This document shows positions 1 through 10,524 of a stretch of 64,000 nucleotides of DNA, one piece after another; position 1 is the first letter of the stretch, and each line of letters begins with the position of its first letter. Under the pieces are notes generated by a model. It was not told where the DNA came from, did no database searches, and was given only the letters and a program-made list of their open reading frames with translations. The stretch comes from Gonocerus acuteangulatus (lineage: Eukaryota; Arthropoda; Insecta; Hemiptera; Coreidae). Location: positions 91,972,176-92,036,175 of the forward strand of contig OX328124.1 of the NCBI GenBank assembly GCA_946811695.1, read 5' to 3'. The position numbers were made by a program, and so were the translations under genes.

Positions 1-735
1 TTCTTTGAACTTATCCCAGTTAGCCTTTTTAATGTTCCATTTCATCGGTCTTCTATATTCGTTGTATCTGCCGGCAAGGGTAATTAAAATTGGGAAATGA
101 TCCGATCGATGCAGATCACTCAGGATATTCCATGACAAGTTTCTTATGACAGAGGGACTTGTTATGGATAAATCGATAGAATCGAGTGATCCTGAGGATT
201 CACAAAAATGAGTCGGAGATCCATCATTAAGTACCAGGAGGTCCATCCCCTCAAGCATGTCATAGAGTAGGCGACCTTGAGGGGTGGACCGCCTGGATCC
301 CCAGGCAACGTGGTGTGTGTTAAAATCTCCAAGGACTATAACGGGAGTTGGTAATTGGTCTATCACATTTTTAACCTCATTAACCTCATAATTTCTGCCA
401 TCCGGGAGATACAACGAACATATAGTTGCGTCTACCGGGACTTTCAGACGAACAGCGACTGCTTGTAGAGGCGTGACCAATCTTACAACCTGGGCACCAA
501 GGTTTTCCAAGGTGTACAGGGCCACACCTCCATGGCGACGCCCACCAGGCAAGACATTGGGCTCTTTATGTACACAGTTGTACCCTGCCAACGGCCTGGC
601 AAAGCCCGCAGAAAATTTAGTTTCCTGAAGGGCCACGACCGATGGAGTGTACATTTTCAATAAATAGCGTAATTCATCGCTGTGCTCCGAAAATCCTCGT
701 ATATTCCATTGTAGAAATTTGTTTGATTGATTCAT
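1..735 (-). CDS. LINE ORF2, N-terminal endonuclease domain (partial, runs off the left edge)
   Basis: This is the N-terminal 245 residues of a LINE polyprotein, read from the ATG at 735 leftwards with no stop before the window edge. It is an endonuclease/exonuclease/phosphatase (apurinic-type) domain that nicks the target DNA for target-primed reverse transcription. Visible motifs are QWNIRG at residues 9-14, LQETK at 36-40, GDFNTHHVAWGS at 136-147, the SLDSIDLS block at 183-190 and RSDHFPI at 210-216, which carries the catalytic Asp-His pair. The start was chosen because the standard N-terminal Trp-Asn motif follows it at once. The frame is also open upstream as far as the ORF1 stop. The reverse transcriptase domain should follow beyond base 1. 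Confidence 0.94.
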   Translation of the reverse strand, partial: MNQSNKFLQWNIRGFSEHSDELRYLLKMYTPSVVALQETKFSAGFARPLAGYNCVHKEPNVLPGGRRHGGVALYTLENLGAQVVRLVTPLQAVAVRLKVPVDATICSLYLPDGRNYEVNEVKNVIDQLPTPVIVLGDFNTHHVAWGSRRSTPQGRLLYDMLEGMDLLVLNDGSPTHFCESSGSLDSIDLSITSPSVIRNLSWNILSDLHRSDHFPILITLAGRYNEYRRPMKWNIKKANWDKFKE

Positions 736-765
736 TTGAAATATTTGGGATTTGATTGTGTTACG

Positions 766-2172
766 TCATTGCTCCAGATCAGCAGACTGTTTCTTCGACC
801 CACGTTTTCTTCCTTTGGGCCAACCTTTCTTCTTGTTTTTGCCAGGCGTGAATAAGTCCGTACCCTCATCCCCCGTATCTTCGACGCCATCAGCATCGGA
901 GATCGAGGGAGTCCGCACGGGTCCAGTCACGCCTTTTTCGGTCAATTTTGGGGGAATTGTTTTTCCCATTTCATTTTTTTCATCCACCGGAGTGGATGAA
1001 GTAGAAGGAAGGGTGGGTAGGGATGGCGGAGGGGGTAAATTTGGGAGGGGAGTCGGGAGGGGTAAGGTGGAGAGGGGAATGGGAATAGGGGAAGGTATGG
1101 GGTGTTTTGGGGGCGGTTTTGCGTCTTTAATTTTTGTATTTACACTTGTATTTTTAGGGATACTTTTCAATTCATCACCATTTTTAACAGCACTGGAGTA
1201 GGTGCCTCTCCAGGCATAAGAGGTGCTATTTACTAAGGCTCTAGCTTGAGGAAACGTAAGGTCTTTAATTTCAGTCCTCATTTTCATTATTTCCTTTTCG
1301 ATTTTATACTCCATGCATTCTCTTGAACGGGAATCATGGGCTCCATTGCAGTTCGGACATTTGGGGGGTGACGGACAAGGATCAGGACTGTGTGATGGGT
1401 AACCACAAGTACAAATCTCTGTTGCCGATTTACACCTTGCAGCCGAATGTCCGAACTTCTGGCATTTGAAACACCTCAAGGGGGGAGGAATGTATGGACG
1501 CACTTTTAATTTATAAAAGGCCGCTTGTACACTAGAAGGGAGCTCAGGTTGATCAAACGTCAGCATCACGCTTCCAGTAAACTCCAGCCTGTCTTCAGCC
1601 CCAGTCGGAGATTTCTTCTTACGAAAAAATCTTCGAACGGCGATAACTCCCTGGTCTTTCAGGCCCTCCAGTATTTCCTCATCCTTGGAGTGTTCCAGAT
1701 CAAAACAAGTTATCATACCTCTGGATGAATTCAGTGTTTTATGCAACTCTGCTTTAACACTGAAAACACCCAGGGTTTTTGAATTTACGATTTTGACGGA
1801 TTGCTCCCTGCTGGCTGCTTCAATCAGCAAAGAGCCACTCGACATTTTATTTAGCCCCGCTACTTTTCCATAGGTCTGGAAGATTAGTTTATTTATAAGG
1901 AAAGGAGACACTTTCGAAAATGTGTCTCCCTCCGTTCTACTCAGAACAATAAATTTAGAAAACTTCTGTTCTTTCTTGATAAACGAAGCCTCAATAGCTC
2001 TTTTTTTCCCCCGTTTTGCCCTCTTTTTCTCGGGAGACTTTGTTGGCGTAGTGTATGGCTCCAAAGTGTACCGAGAAGGAGAGGGTGGGTTTTGTGTGAC
2101 GCCAGTCCCTGAAGCACCATCTAGTGTTTCCAGGTTAGCATTTTCAATAGATGTTGGTAAGTCCATGTCCAT
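766..2172 (-). CDS. LINE ORF1, gag-like nucleic-acid-binding protein with three CCHC-type knuckles
   Basis: A 468-residue gag-like protein, expected to coat the element RNA in the ribonucleoprotein particle. A basic, possibly nuclear-localising patch lies at residues 49-58 (KKRAKRGKKR). The middle (about 70-225) looks like the RNA-binding-fold region of arthropod LINE gags. Three cysteine/histidine clusters follow: CFKCQKFGHSAARC (234-247), a CTCGYPSH...C cluster (254-266) and CPNCNGAHDSRSREC (272-286). A proline-rich linker (353-394) and a basic C-terminus close the protein. The ATG at 2172 is followed by a second in-frame ATG two codons on. The frame is open further upstream to 2268 but has no other ATG. 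ORF2 lies in the same frame beyond the TGA at 768-766. Confidence 0.93.
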   Translation of the reverse strand: MDMDLPTSIENANLETLDGASGTGVTQNPPSPSRYTLEPYTTPTKSPEKKRAKRGKKRAIEASFIKKEQKFSKFIVLSRTEGDTFSKVSPFLINKLIFQTYGKVAGLNKMSSGSLLIEAASREQSVKIVNSKTLGVFSVKAELHKTLNSSRGMITCFDLEHSKDEEILEGLKDQGVIAVRRFFRKKKSPTGAEDRLEFTGSVMLTFDQPELPSSVQAAFYKLKVRPYIPPPLRCFKCQKFGHSAARCKSATEICTCGYPSHSPDPCPSPPKCPNCNGAHDSRSRECMEYKIEKEIMKMRTEIKDLTFPQARALVNSTSYAWRGTYSSAVKNGDELKSIPKNTSVNTKIKDAKPPPKHPIPSPIPIPLSTLPLPTPLPNLPPPPSLPTLPSTSSTPVDEKNEMGKTIPPKLTEKGVTGPVRTPSISDADGVEDTGDEGTDLFTPGKNKKKGWPKGRKRGSKKQSADLEQ

Positions 2173-2625
2173 GCCAGGGTCTCTCAGAGGGGCCTGCTTA
2201 CCCTCTGAGTTATCCGATAAGGGGAGTCCGGCTTTTTCCGTGTCTGTGCTCGTAGGAAATTGGGTTTAGGTGACTCAGACCCCTAATCCTCGTCACCGAG
2301 TCTGCTGGTGGGGCTGCCACCTAGGCCGGCAGACCGACGCTGTTCCTCCCGAAGGAGAGGATCCGCTCAGCAGGGGAGGTGTCCCTTCCTCATCGCGGAT
2401 CCCCGCCTCTGCTGTTCGCCGTCCTTTTGGGTTCACCAAAAGCACGTTGCCCAGGGGGTACCACGGGGAGATCAGCAGTAGGCGTTGACGGGAATCGGGA
2501 ATGCTAGGAGATGCTAAGCAGTGGAGTAGGGCACTATAGCTTAGCAGAGCTCCCAAAAGAAGTTGGACGGCTCCCATATCCGCACATCCGCTCCAGCAAC
2601 CCTTTAGCCCGCCCGTTTACCCCCC
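2173..2625 (-). other. LINE 5' leader with a 94-codon upstream reading frame
   Basis: This is the GC-rich leader of the LINE, where an internal promoter would be expected. It holds an upstream reading frame at 2293-2577 (minus) whose first 22 residues are hydrophobic (starting MGAVQLLLGALLSYS). I see no homology for it. It may be an upstream ORF that affects translation, or chance. Confidence 0.45.
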
Positions 2626-3649
2626 AATACCAAATTATATGTCTATTAAGTATTCTTATTTCTTCGTTATCATGAGTTGGATGACGACGGTCCATATTGA
2701 AACATTAGAAGAACAGAAGTCACTTCACTTTTTAAATCTTTATTTTTAAACAAAGAACTATGAAGGTAACCGCCTTATCATCGTTTGAGGGTAATAATAC
2801 AGCGTTCACAGTTACTGATAAGGACTGATATTAAGATAGACCTGGAAAGCGCACTGCGATTAAAAATAGTTTAAAAAATGGAGGTGGTTTCTGTTCTTGT
2901 ATCTCCTCCTTATGAACTATTCTTAAGCCCATCCTCCAAAAGGAATTTCCTTCCTCCACTCTCCTTGGAGAATTGGCGGAATAGGGGTAAGTGGAGAGCA
3001 TCAGTGTAGGAAATAACGAGTAGGCCAAGTGAAAATAACGAGTATTCTCGAGAGAGTATTGCACCCACGGGATCTAGCCACCAGCCCTTTCTAACTAGCT
3101 GTCTACTGCAGTAAGCTTCTAGGCAGTCAAACTGTTCCAAGTCATTTTAGTACTACTTTATTTTCACTAATGTATTAAATTGAACAATTCTCTCTACTAA
3201 AGACATGAATTAGACAGACAGGCAGATAGACAGAACGGAAGTATACCGGACAGGGGCAGAAAGACTGAAAGTAAACCGAATGTGGACAGACTGGTCTCAG
3301 TGGACCCGGACAAAAAGGCAGATCGCAAGTGATCGTGCTACTTTGAAATCGCATTTTCGTACCACTATTGCGTAACGTTTTCAATTAGTTGGACCGTGAA
3401 TGCATGCTAAAAAGTCCATCTGTAATTTTTGAGCATCCCCAAATAAATTATTTATTTCAAAATTTTCCGAAAACGGTTAACGACATCACATTGAAGGGTA
3501 TCATCACGCCTGAATGGGCTTACATTTGATTATCCAAGATTTAATTCCTATAATAAATGAAAAGTATTATGGAATATCGTAAGCCATTATATGTTCTTTT
3601 TTTGTATTATAAAATTTTGACCCTTTTTTCCTTCAATATATTATTTTAA
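2626..3649. other. No gene seen
   Basis: AT-rich spacer. The only structure is a degenerate run rich in GACAGA and GGCAGA motifs at about 3210-3310. Short open frames here have no recognisable domain. Confidence 0.5.
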
Positions 3650-3899
3650 TAGGCGGAAGGTCATACATATATAAAACTCGTCAACTTCACTTATTATGCT
3701 TTATTTTATGCTCTACATGTTTCGCGTCTCTTGACGCCTCTTCAGGAGCAACTTAATTACATATACATAAATTTAGCCTCAGCTACGGGAGACCTTTCAC
3801 AGGTAGAGCCACGTCCATGAGCATGGAAACATGTAGAGCATAAAATAAAGCATAATAAGTGAAGCTAACGAGTTTTATATATGCATGACCTTCCGTCTA
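3650..3899. repeat. Foldback element with hammerhead-like motif, family G
   Basis: Inverted arms of 74 bp (3650-3723 and 3826-3899, a few mismatches) flank a 102-bp centre. The left arm plus adjoining centre encodes a complete hammerhead-like motif on the minus strand. The right arm keeps only its GAAACATGTAGAGC half. A related copy lies at 61446-61600, where the GGCCACGTC-type central sequence is also recognisable. Confidence 0.75.
3710..3749 (-). ncRNA. Hammerhead-ribozyme-like motif
   Basis: Minus-strand order: stem I 5' strand GCTC (3749-3746), CTGAAGA box, one extra G, stem II GCGTC/GACGC with a 4-nt loop, GAAA, a one-base-pair stem III (C..G, loop AT), cleavage triplet GTA, stem I 3' strand GAGC (3713-3710). 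All helices pair perfectly. The departure from the textbook core is the single purine inserted between CTGAAGA and stem II. Confidence 0.5.
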
Positions 3900-3957
3900 T
3901 TCAAATAATAATATATATAATTTTTTTTAAATTTTGCTAAAATAGCAGTGTTCCGGT

Positions 3958-4082
3958 GAGCGTATTCTGCTGGTTAACCAACTAGGATTTTCATTTTATC
4001 AGTTTGAGTTTCATTTTACATATAGGGGACGAACAAACAAGTATGCATGTGTATGTATGTGCGCATTTATAGAAATAAATAA

Positions 4083-4133
<51 letters not shown>

Positions 4134-4430
4134 CACACACATTATGATCATATGAGGCGTCCCCGACCAGAAGGACGAACTCCCCAAATGCAAATTGTAG
4201 AGAAAATACAAGAGTTTCCCTTCTGTTCCGCGCAGCTATCGCTGAAAAACGCACCCCTTTATTTTTTCTATGTGGATTTCTGGTATTATACAAAGGCCAA
4301 CTCAACAAGCCCCACCTACCACACTGTGCGCTGTCAATAAACGAGACGAAAGGTAGAATAAACAGAAGCTCATCAACTACCGATCACTTCCGGATTGCGT
4401 GATAGAACGTCGTAACTGGGTTCCTCTCCA
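3958..4430 (+). repeat. Dispersed repeat carrying an embedded (TA)n tract
   Basis: The motif TTCTGCTGGTTAACCAAC near 3965 recurs near 26935 and, diverged, near 44175. In each case a (TA)n tract follows (here 4087-4126). At the right end, ACTTCCGGATTGCGTGA matches the right module of the copies at 27170 and 29060. The element family is unknown to me. Confidence 0.55.
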
Positions 4431-7400
4431 TCAAGGGATATGGGGAAGGAAACAAACTAAAAACCACCATGAGTTGAGAAATTAGGAAGTTCAAAAGGAG
4501 TAAAGCTCACTTAAAAGCTTAAGGGCTTTTTGAGTAGATCAATTATTGATATTAGCCCTGGGGAATCTTTGAAGAATATTTAGGAGGGCGGGCTCTCCTT
4601 TGGGCACTTAGCGCCCTTCGAAAATACATTAACCCACCCCGCTTCGTCCTAATTCAATATCCACGTTCATTATCATTCAAGTCCCGTTATCACTATGTTC
4701 GCCCCCTCGCCGTCCTTTCAATTTAACTCGTTAACATAATTAATTCATCGGCCATTAAAATAATGCAATATTCTATAAAACAGTCATTGGGGTAATGCGA
4801 TTGGCAATCCTGTCAGGTTAAACTGAAAAGTGTTGCTAAATCCATCTTCGTTTAATGGTATTATGTATATTGCGTTTAAACCACAAAGACGAGGAAGAAG
4901 AGCCCACATGCATAAGCGCGGTTCAGAGCACAAGTAGACCAAGTCCATTTTTGACATTTTATGTAGTAATGGCATTGAAGGTTATTACTAAAATGACTCT
5001 TTTCAGTGCTACAGGAGACTAAGTCCTAACTTCATTATTTTGCCAGTTCTTGCTAAACATCTGGTAGTCATTCTCGTTTGTTTTCAGAGCACAAGTAAGC
5101 CAAGTCCAAGTTATAACTATTTTATGAACAAGGCTATGTATAAATAACATCAACTCTTTTTAAGACTTATACTGGTCAATAGGATTTATACAACGTCTCT
5201 GCAGTTAAAACGAATAATACTCATTTTATAAAAACGATATAACATGGACTTGATCTAGCTGTGCTTTGAACCCTCCATATGATTCATGTGGGTTCCTAAA
5301 ATTTGGTATGTCGAGTGAAATCAAATTTTCGGTTGGATAATTAACAGCATCATCTGCTTCCACAACAAGTATGGCGGACTTCAGTATGTGCTGCCTCATT
5401 TTGAAATGAAATATCTTTTAGGGGAACAAGATAAGCACTTATCCTTGGTCGCCTAAATGTCCTCGTGGTCCTCCGTCACCTAGACACTTATTGCTGAGGA
5501 AGGCTGCCAATGAGGAACAAAACTAACAGCAGTACAGTAGTAAAAAATACTCACACGGTAACTTGGAATTCCGCTCGGAAAACTCTATTTCTAACAATAA
5601 GGCATTATTTCTCATTTTACGTATCCTGTTTTGCTGACAAGTACATTTTCCTACTATAAGCCAACAACAAAAATATCAAGCAATAAAAAACTAAGGGAAA
5701 CAGAGAAATCAACAACTTCAAAATGTCTGGTACTCATTTCTCCGAATGTGACCATCCCACCGAAACTTATAGAAATGTTTTTGCATTAAACTTTCGAATA
5801 ATTACTGTCTATTAACCACAATTTCCTAACAGTTTGCCAGATATTTAAGTTCGAATGGAGCAAAATATGTAAATATAAATGTAAGAATTGATTAGTCATA
5901 AAAATTAAAATAAAAAAAAGTTTTACAGGTGATGCCCATCGTGAGCCGGATACAGAATTGTAACGAAAAGCATGTGACTATATAAAAAGAAAGCTGACAC
6001 CCATCAGGTCTGGATTTCGAAAACAGGTTCTTAATCAGGTTTTACTTTACGAACTCTCTACAGTTGGACTTTCGTCGTAAAGCAAGATAAGAAAGTGTTT
6101 TACGATAACACAGTCGACTGGCTTTAACCTCAATGCAACGGATGTGTGCGTTCATTGCGATACTCTAAGCAATTAATCAACAAAACGATAGTGTGAATCA
6201 AACTCCGCCATCTTAGAAATTATTCTTTGTGTTATTAGGATACTAGATTGGAAACTGTTTGTTTATATTTTGTGCTCTAACTTCTTTATATTTATATATC
6301 TGTACCCCGGAGGTAACCGGGTATCTGTACCCGGTTTTTTATTAAATAGACTTAACACCATGTTCTTAATTTGGATTTTTCGTTCAATAAAATGCTATAG
6401 GGCACTATGTCCTGTTCCCATAAATAATGAAGTTAAGAGAGCGAAAAATAAAATCATGTCCGTCTTCATTATGACTTGGTTTTGCTTGACTATGACCAAT
6501 AGTTCAATCAACTAGTTATCAATATCAATAACATTTTCTTTCAACTGTTTCTTTAAGTAACGAAGAAAAACAAATTTTTATAGTTCAAAGTTATGGAAAA
6601 TTGCCTCTCCTGAACAAATACATATATGTGACATGGTGTCCTTCACCTCCGGAGAACAGAAATATAAACTAATTTTACTACTTAGAAACCTCCGGCGAGA
6701 GGAGTAATCTTAAACTCAAAAATATCTTCAAAATATCAGTGAAAGTTATTTATTTCGTTTTTTTTTTCAGGCCAGTTCACATTTATTTATCCATTCTTGT
6801 GTTTCCTATGTTTTAAAACTTATAATTTATTTAACATTTTAAGACACGATTAAACAAAAACCGATGGAACTTCATACTTCTCATCAAAATTAATAATTAG
6901 AATACTACTAGGAGATTTATGTAAAAAAATTGAAATATCTAAATAATTGTAATTCTTTTATGATAATAAGAGAGCATAAAATTATATTATTTGTAAAATA
7001 AGCATATTATTTGTCATTGCCAAAAATCGTTAAATAAAATAATAAATTTTGTCTTTATGGCCACAGAAGTCGATCCACTAAAATTGAAAAGATATATCAT
7101 TAGAAGCATTGTTTTGCTCATTTTCGTGGCTTAAAAGGAATAATTTCAATTTCTTCGAACTTTGTTTTCATAATTTATCTGTGGTTTCATAATTGCTCTG
7201 GTGTTAAACAATTTATCGCGTAACACATTTAGAGATTCTGGTTGTGTTATTGGTACAAATATTTATTTCTGCGATAAAACACGCTCTCCGAATCTCCTAT
7301 TTTGGAAATATCTCACCAACAGACAGCGAGATACTGCATACTGGACTCGATATTTCATGGTAACCTAATTAGCCACGATCCTTCCATATGCTTGATATGG

Positions 7401-7855
7401 AAAAAAACTTTCTTAGGATTTTCGAATGTATTATTATAGATCTCGAAACAGGTTGAGAAATCATAGTGAATGTAGAGCTTATATTAGAAAGCTTATTAAA
7501 TGTTCTACAAATTCTTAGGCGATTTTTGATAGAGCTATCACATTCGTAGAAATCAATGCTTAAATGGAGCCATTTCCGCTAAGGATACTCTCAGTTTCCT
7601 TTTTTGGAGGGTAAGATCTTGCATCGCTTCCAGATTTCATTTTATACGCGGTTTCATTTTTCACGAAAGATAAAAATAAAACATTAATTGTTTCTATTCT
7701 ATGCTTTCCAAATTACATTAATGATAAGAACGGAAACTAGCTAAGATGACGTAGTTCATGTGGGTCGGACTTTTTAGGAAAATTAATTAAATAAGAGATA
7801 TCAAGTATGAATAAATCATAACTTAATTTTTCCCCACAAATATGGAAAATTAAAT
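4431..7855. other. AT-rich region without a recognisable gene
   Basis: No supportable coding sequence. At 5495-5525 a stretch GCTGAGGAAGGCTGCC resembles a decayed copy of the hammerhead-like motif at 25348. At 6299-6337 there is a short direct repeat around TCTGTACCCCGG. At about 7440-7545 a sequence around TCTCGAAACAGGTTGAGAAA is a diverged copy of one at 29490-29570. At 7690-7790 lies a minus-strand copy of the dispersed repeat seen at 25690. Confidence 0.5.
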
Positions 7856-7869
7856 AAATAAAGAGTACA

Positions 7870-8047
7870 GCCAACGGTGAATATACCGGTTCCCGTAGAT
7901 CACCGAAGTTAAGCAACGTCGGGCGTGGTCAGTACCTGAATGGGTGACCGACCACGTGCTGTTGGCATTATAAAAGGGTGGCAACCTATAGATAGCCCGG
8001 CGCTAATGGCCAAGTTGTAGATGCGCCGAAAAAAAAATAAATAAATA
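7870..8047 (+). mobile_element. 5S-rRNA-derived SINE, complete with 14-bp target duplication
   Basis: The head (7870-7968) is a 5S rRNA gene with an internal deletion: GCCAACGG, then ATCACCGAAGTTAAGCAACG, GGTCAGTACCTGAATGGG, and a CTGTTGGC end. It keeps the A-box and C-box of the internal RNA polymerase III promoter. A body with the motif GGCGCTAATGGCCAAG and GATGCGCCG and an A-rich tail follow. The target-site duplication AAATAAAGAGTACA is exact at 7856-7869 and 8048-8061. The tail motif is shared with the tRNA-derived SINEs in this window, so both families probably use the same LINE partner. Confidence 0.92.
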
Positions 8048-8061
8048 AAATAAAGAGTACA

Positions 8062-8687
8062 TGTGCAAAAAGTAGTTAATTATTCGAGAAACCACTAAAT
8101 TAAAACTAACGGTCTAACTGTTGTAACCGGGAGAATATGTGCTCGAGCAGGTGTGGGATGGAGGAAATATTTCCGCTAGAGGGGCGTAGGAGCAGCAAAA
8201 ACCTCCCCTACACCGGAAACCATAGGGATCCTTCAACATCATATTTCTCAATTTGCTGGCCCCAAAATCTTACCAATCTCGAGGCCTCCGAGACGCATCC
8301 TTATTAGCAATACTTCCGATATTATTCTCATGTCTGTTAAAAGAACTAGCAGGAGCTGCTGGGAATAATACTTATTCCTAGTATCATTTGGAAAGCATAG
8401 AAAAAACAACAACATTATATTTAACGGAAATCAATCAACAATTCCTAAACTTCTAGCAGCCCTTTCTCCGATTGACTTGGTCTTATTGAAAGGATCCCGC
8501 CCTTTCCTAATGGAAAATGGCTTTCGGTCAAATTAAACGAAACTATGCTTGTTGGATAGAGAAAGTCTTTCTGAACAAAAGTCTCCATGGGCACAAAACC
8601 TAAAAGTTCGAACTTTTGGGTATCCGAAGTTTTCCATTTTTGATTTTTGCAAAATCTCGAGATCTCTGGTTGAACATCACATAAGTA
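8062..8687. other. No gene seen
   Basis: The moderately GC-rich stretch at 8120-8300 stands out from its surroundings but shows no conserved motif that I recognise. Confidence 0.45.
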
Positions 8688-9175
8688 ACACCCCATAAGT
8701 AATGTCGGTTTTTAATATTCTGTCCCTCCTTTTGATTTTTTTTTTTTATACATATTTTGTTTATAACAGCATTAAATTCAGTTCTATTTATCATCAAAAT
8801 ATTTATCATGTTTTGATTGGTGAAACTTATTTATTCTGTGCTGAAATTTCATTTGAAATAGATCTCCAAAAACACCACTTACGCCTTAGTATGCTTTGGT
8901 AATCCGATAAAGGAGAAAGCTGCTTCAAATTATCGAAAAGTTATAGACATGTATGGCGAAAATGTCATTAGTGGGCGACAAGTGCAGCGGTGGTTTGAAC
9001 GATTTCGAGCATTAAATCGCAAGCTTGAAGACGCGTCTCGTGCTGGTCGACCAACAGAGCTTGACGACGAACTTCTGCAATGAAGAAAATCCTGTTGTAA
9101 CAGTCGAAGAGCTAGCAGCAAAAACTTAGATCGACACATTCTACAGTCCACCGACATTACTTATGGGATGTCCTG
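8688..9175 (+). mobile_element. Internally deleted mariner-like transposon
   Basis: Inverted ends share CCCATAAGTAATGTCGGT (left about 8691-8708, right 9150-9167). Between them remains only the DNA-binding N-terminus of a mariner transposase. The element is about 490 bp, against roughly 1.3 kb for a full mariner, so the catalytic domain is deleted. The exact ends and the TA duplication are blurred by mutation. Confidence 0.8.
8855..9130 (+). pseudogene. mariner transposase N-terminal (helix-turn-helix) relic
   Basis: The residues LQKHHLRLSMLW (near 8870-8900), then after a frameshift KEKAASNYRKVIDMYGENVI, then RQVQRWFERFR and LEDASRAGRPTELDDELL, follow the order of the mariner HTH domains, including the WF..FR and D..R.GRP signatures. 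A second frameshift after the LL is followed by ENPVVTVEELAAK. Two frameshifts, an in-frame TAG and loss of the DDD catalytic domain make it non-functional. Confidence 0.88.
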
Positions 9176-9996
9176 ATATATAACCCAGACTTTTCAACTG
9201 GTTTCTTCACAAAAACGGTAATTACTCGACACTTACTTAAAGTGGCTTACACCACTTTCGTTTTAGCCAGCTCATATGATGAAGAGCATGAACATATTCC
9301 ACATGAATTCTGATGGTGTTAGAAAGTAAAATGATTTCGTAGCTGGTTGGTGGGGCTATGGGAATGAGGACGACGAAAGTGGTTGTAGCCACTCCACACC
9401 ACTCTCCGCCATATCGCTATCACTCTCACTCTTATCTCACTTGCTCGCGCCGTCTCTTTCTCACCAATGGATACATATGAATGCATCACTGCATATATAA
9501 ACAAGACACTGGCAGACATATTAACGCACAGCCTACTCCATTGCATCAAGGAAATAGAAAGTCTTTTAATTTAGTCATACTAAGGAAGGGATTTCTAAAT
9601 TTCAAACCCTGTGCGAGTGAAATGGAACCCCTTACTGGCGGGTACTCCTTTTGACTTGGTCAAATTAAGCCGAAACCTCGGATCTCAAACTCATTGAACG
9701 CAAGAAAACGCGTATAGTACTACCAACAGCAGTCTTTTCTCCTGTTTTAAAGCAAACATAGAAAAATTATATGATATTCGTTCAAATAACGTAATTTTGT
9801 AGAATGAATAACCCGATTGAAATTCTTTAAATACATGGAAACACTCCTTAAATTTACTATATATTTAAGGCATAAGAAACTGGTACCAAAAAACTACCGC
9901 AGTGGAAAAGTGGCAGTGAAAAACGTCCATAACAACTGTAATGCGTTCAAATCCCCTAATAGTGAAAGTATTCAAATAAAATCTTTCAAAAACGTC
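9176..9996. other. No gene seen
   Basis: There is a short inverted pair around AAAGTGGNTNNANCCACT (9240-9270 and 9376-9394), nothing else that I can assign. Confidence 0.4.
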
Positions 9997-10125
9997 GCAG
10001 AAGCCGAGGTTAGGCAAAGCCTTTCGTGGTTGGTACTTGGGTGACCGCGAGGGTAAACCATGTGCTTTTGGCATTATAAAAGAGTGGCAACACGTAGATA
10101 TCCTACATGTTGATACACCGTAAAG

Positions 10126-10162
<37 letters not shown>
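9997..10162 (+). mobile_element. Diverged 5S-derived SINE with A-tail
   Basis: This matches the second half of the 5S SINE at 7870: GTGGTTGGTACTTGGGTGACC, then CTTTTGGCATTATAAAAGAG, a body ending TTGATACACCGTAAAG, and an A-tail to 10162. The 5' part is eroded. Confidence 0.8.
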
Positions 10163-10167
<5 letters not shown>

Positions 10168-10310
10168 CAAAACTCATGGGAATCATTGACAGAACGACAT
10201 AAGTATATTATATTATGGCCTCCAGAATCAAAACAAATATCTGCTAACTACTTAATATAGATCCATAAGCAAGTACCTACAGGATGTACAGGTACGTGGA
10301 TTTGATTGAA

Positions 10311-10463
10311 GGGGTCTCCCGTGGTCTAGTGGCTAGCGTGCTAGACTCATAAGCGGGAGATGGTGGGTTCGATCCCAACCGGCGCCAGAAATTTTCTCAT
10401 CTCAGGGCCCGCTGAGAAAATTACTGGATATCGGCGCTAATAGCCAAGATTTGTTGATGCGGC

Positions 10464-10522
<59 letters not shown>
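10311..10522 (+). mobile_element. tRNA-derived SINE with 57-nt A-tail
   Basis: The tRNA-like head begins GGGGTCTCCC and carries an A box (TGGTCTAGTGG) and B box (GGTTCGATCCC), followed by TCTCATCTCAGGGCCC, then the tail module GGCGCTAATAGCCAAG and TTGATGCGGCGT, and a pure A run at 10466-10522. The long unbroken A run points to a recent insertion. Confidence 0.92.

Positions 10523-10524
<2 letters not shown>

Larger units (their letters stand above)
1..2625 (-). mobile_element. 5' portion of a Jockey/I-like non-LTR retrotransposon (LINE)
   Basis: Read on the minus strand, the element has a GC-rich 5' region (about 2625 to 2173), a gag-type ORF1 with zinc knuckles, then an ORF2 that opens with an endonuclease domain and leaves the window at base 1. 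The 5' limit near 2625 is set by the abrupt change from GC-rich to AT-rich sequence. Both ORFs are undamaged over the visible part, so this is a young copy. The reverse transcriptase, any RNase H and the 3' tail lie outside the window. Clade assignment (Jockey/I group) is by motif style only. Confidence 0.87.

Noticed and set aside
752..1201. Plus-strand frames of 60-150 codons over 752-2488
   Set aside because: They are shadows of the LINE gag gene on the minus strand and have no conserved motifs.
7870..7968. A 5S rRNA gene
   Set aside because: The sequence has an internal deletion, is followed by the SINE body and A-rich tail, and is bounded by a 14-bp target duplication. It is a retroposed SINE.
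9319..9549. 76-codon minus-strand frame in a less AT-rich stretch
   Set aside because: No recognisable motif and no neighbouring exon-like sequence.
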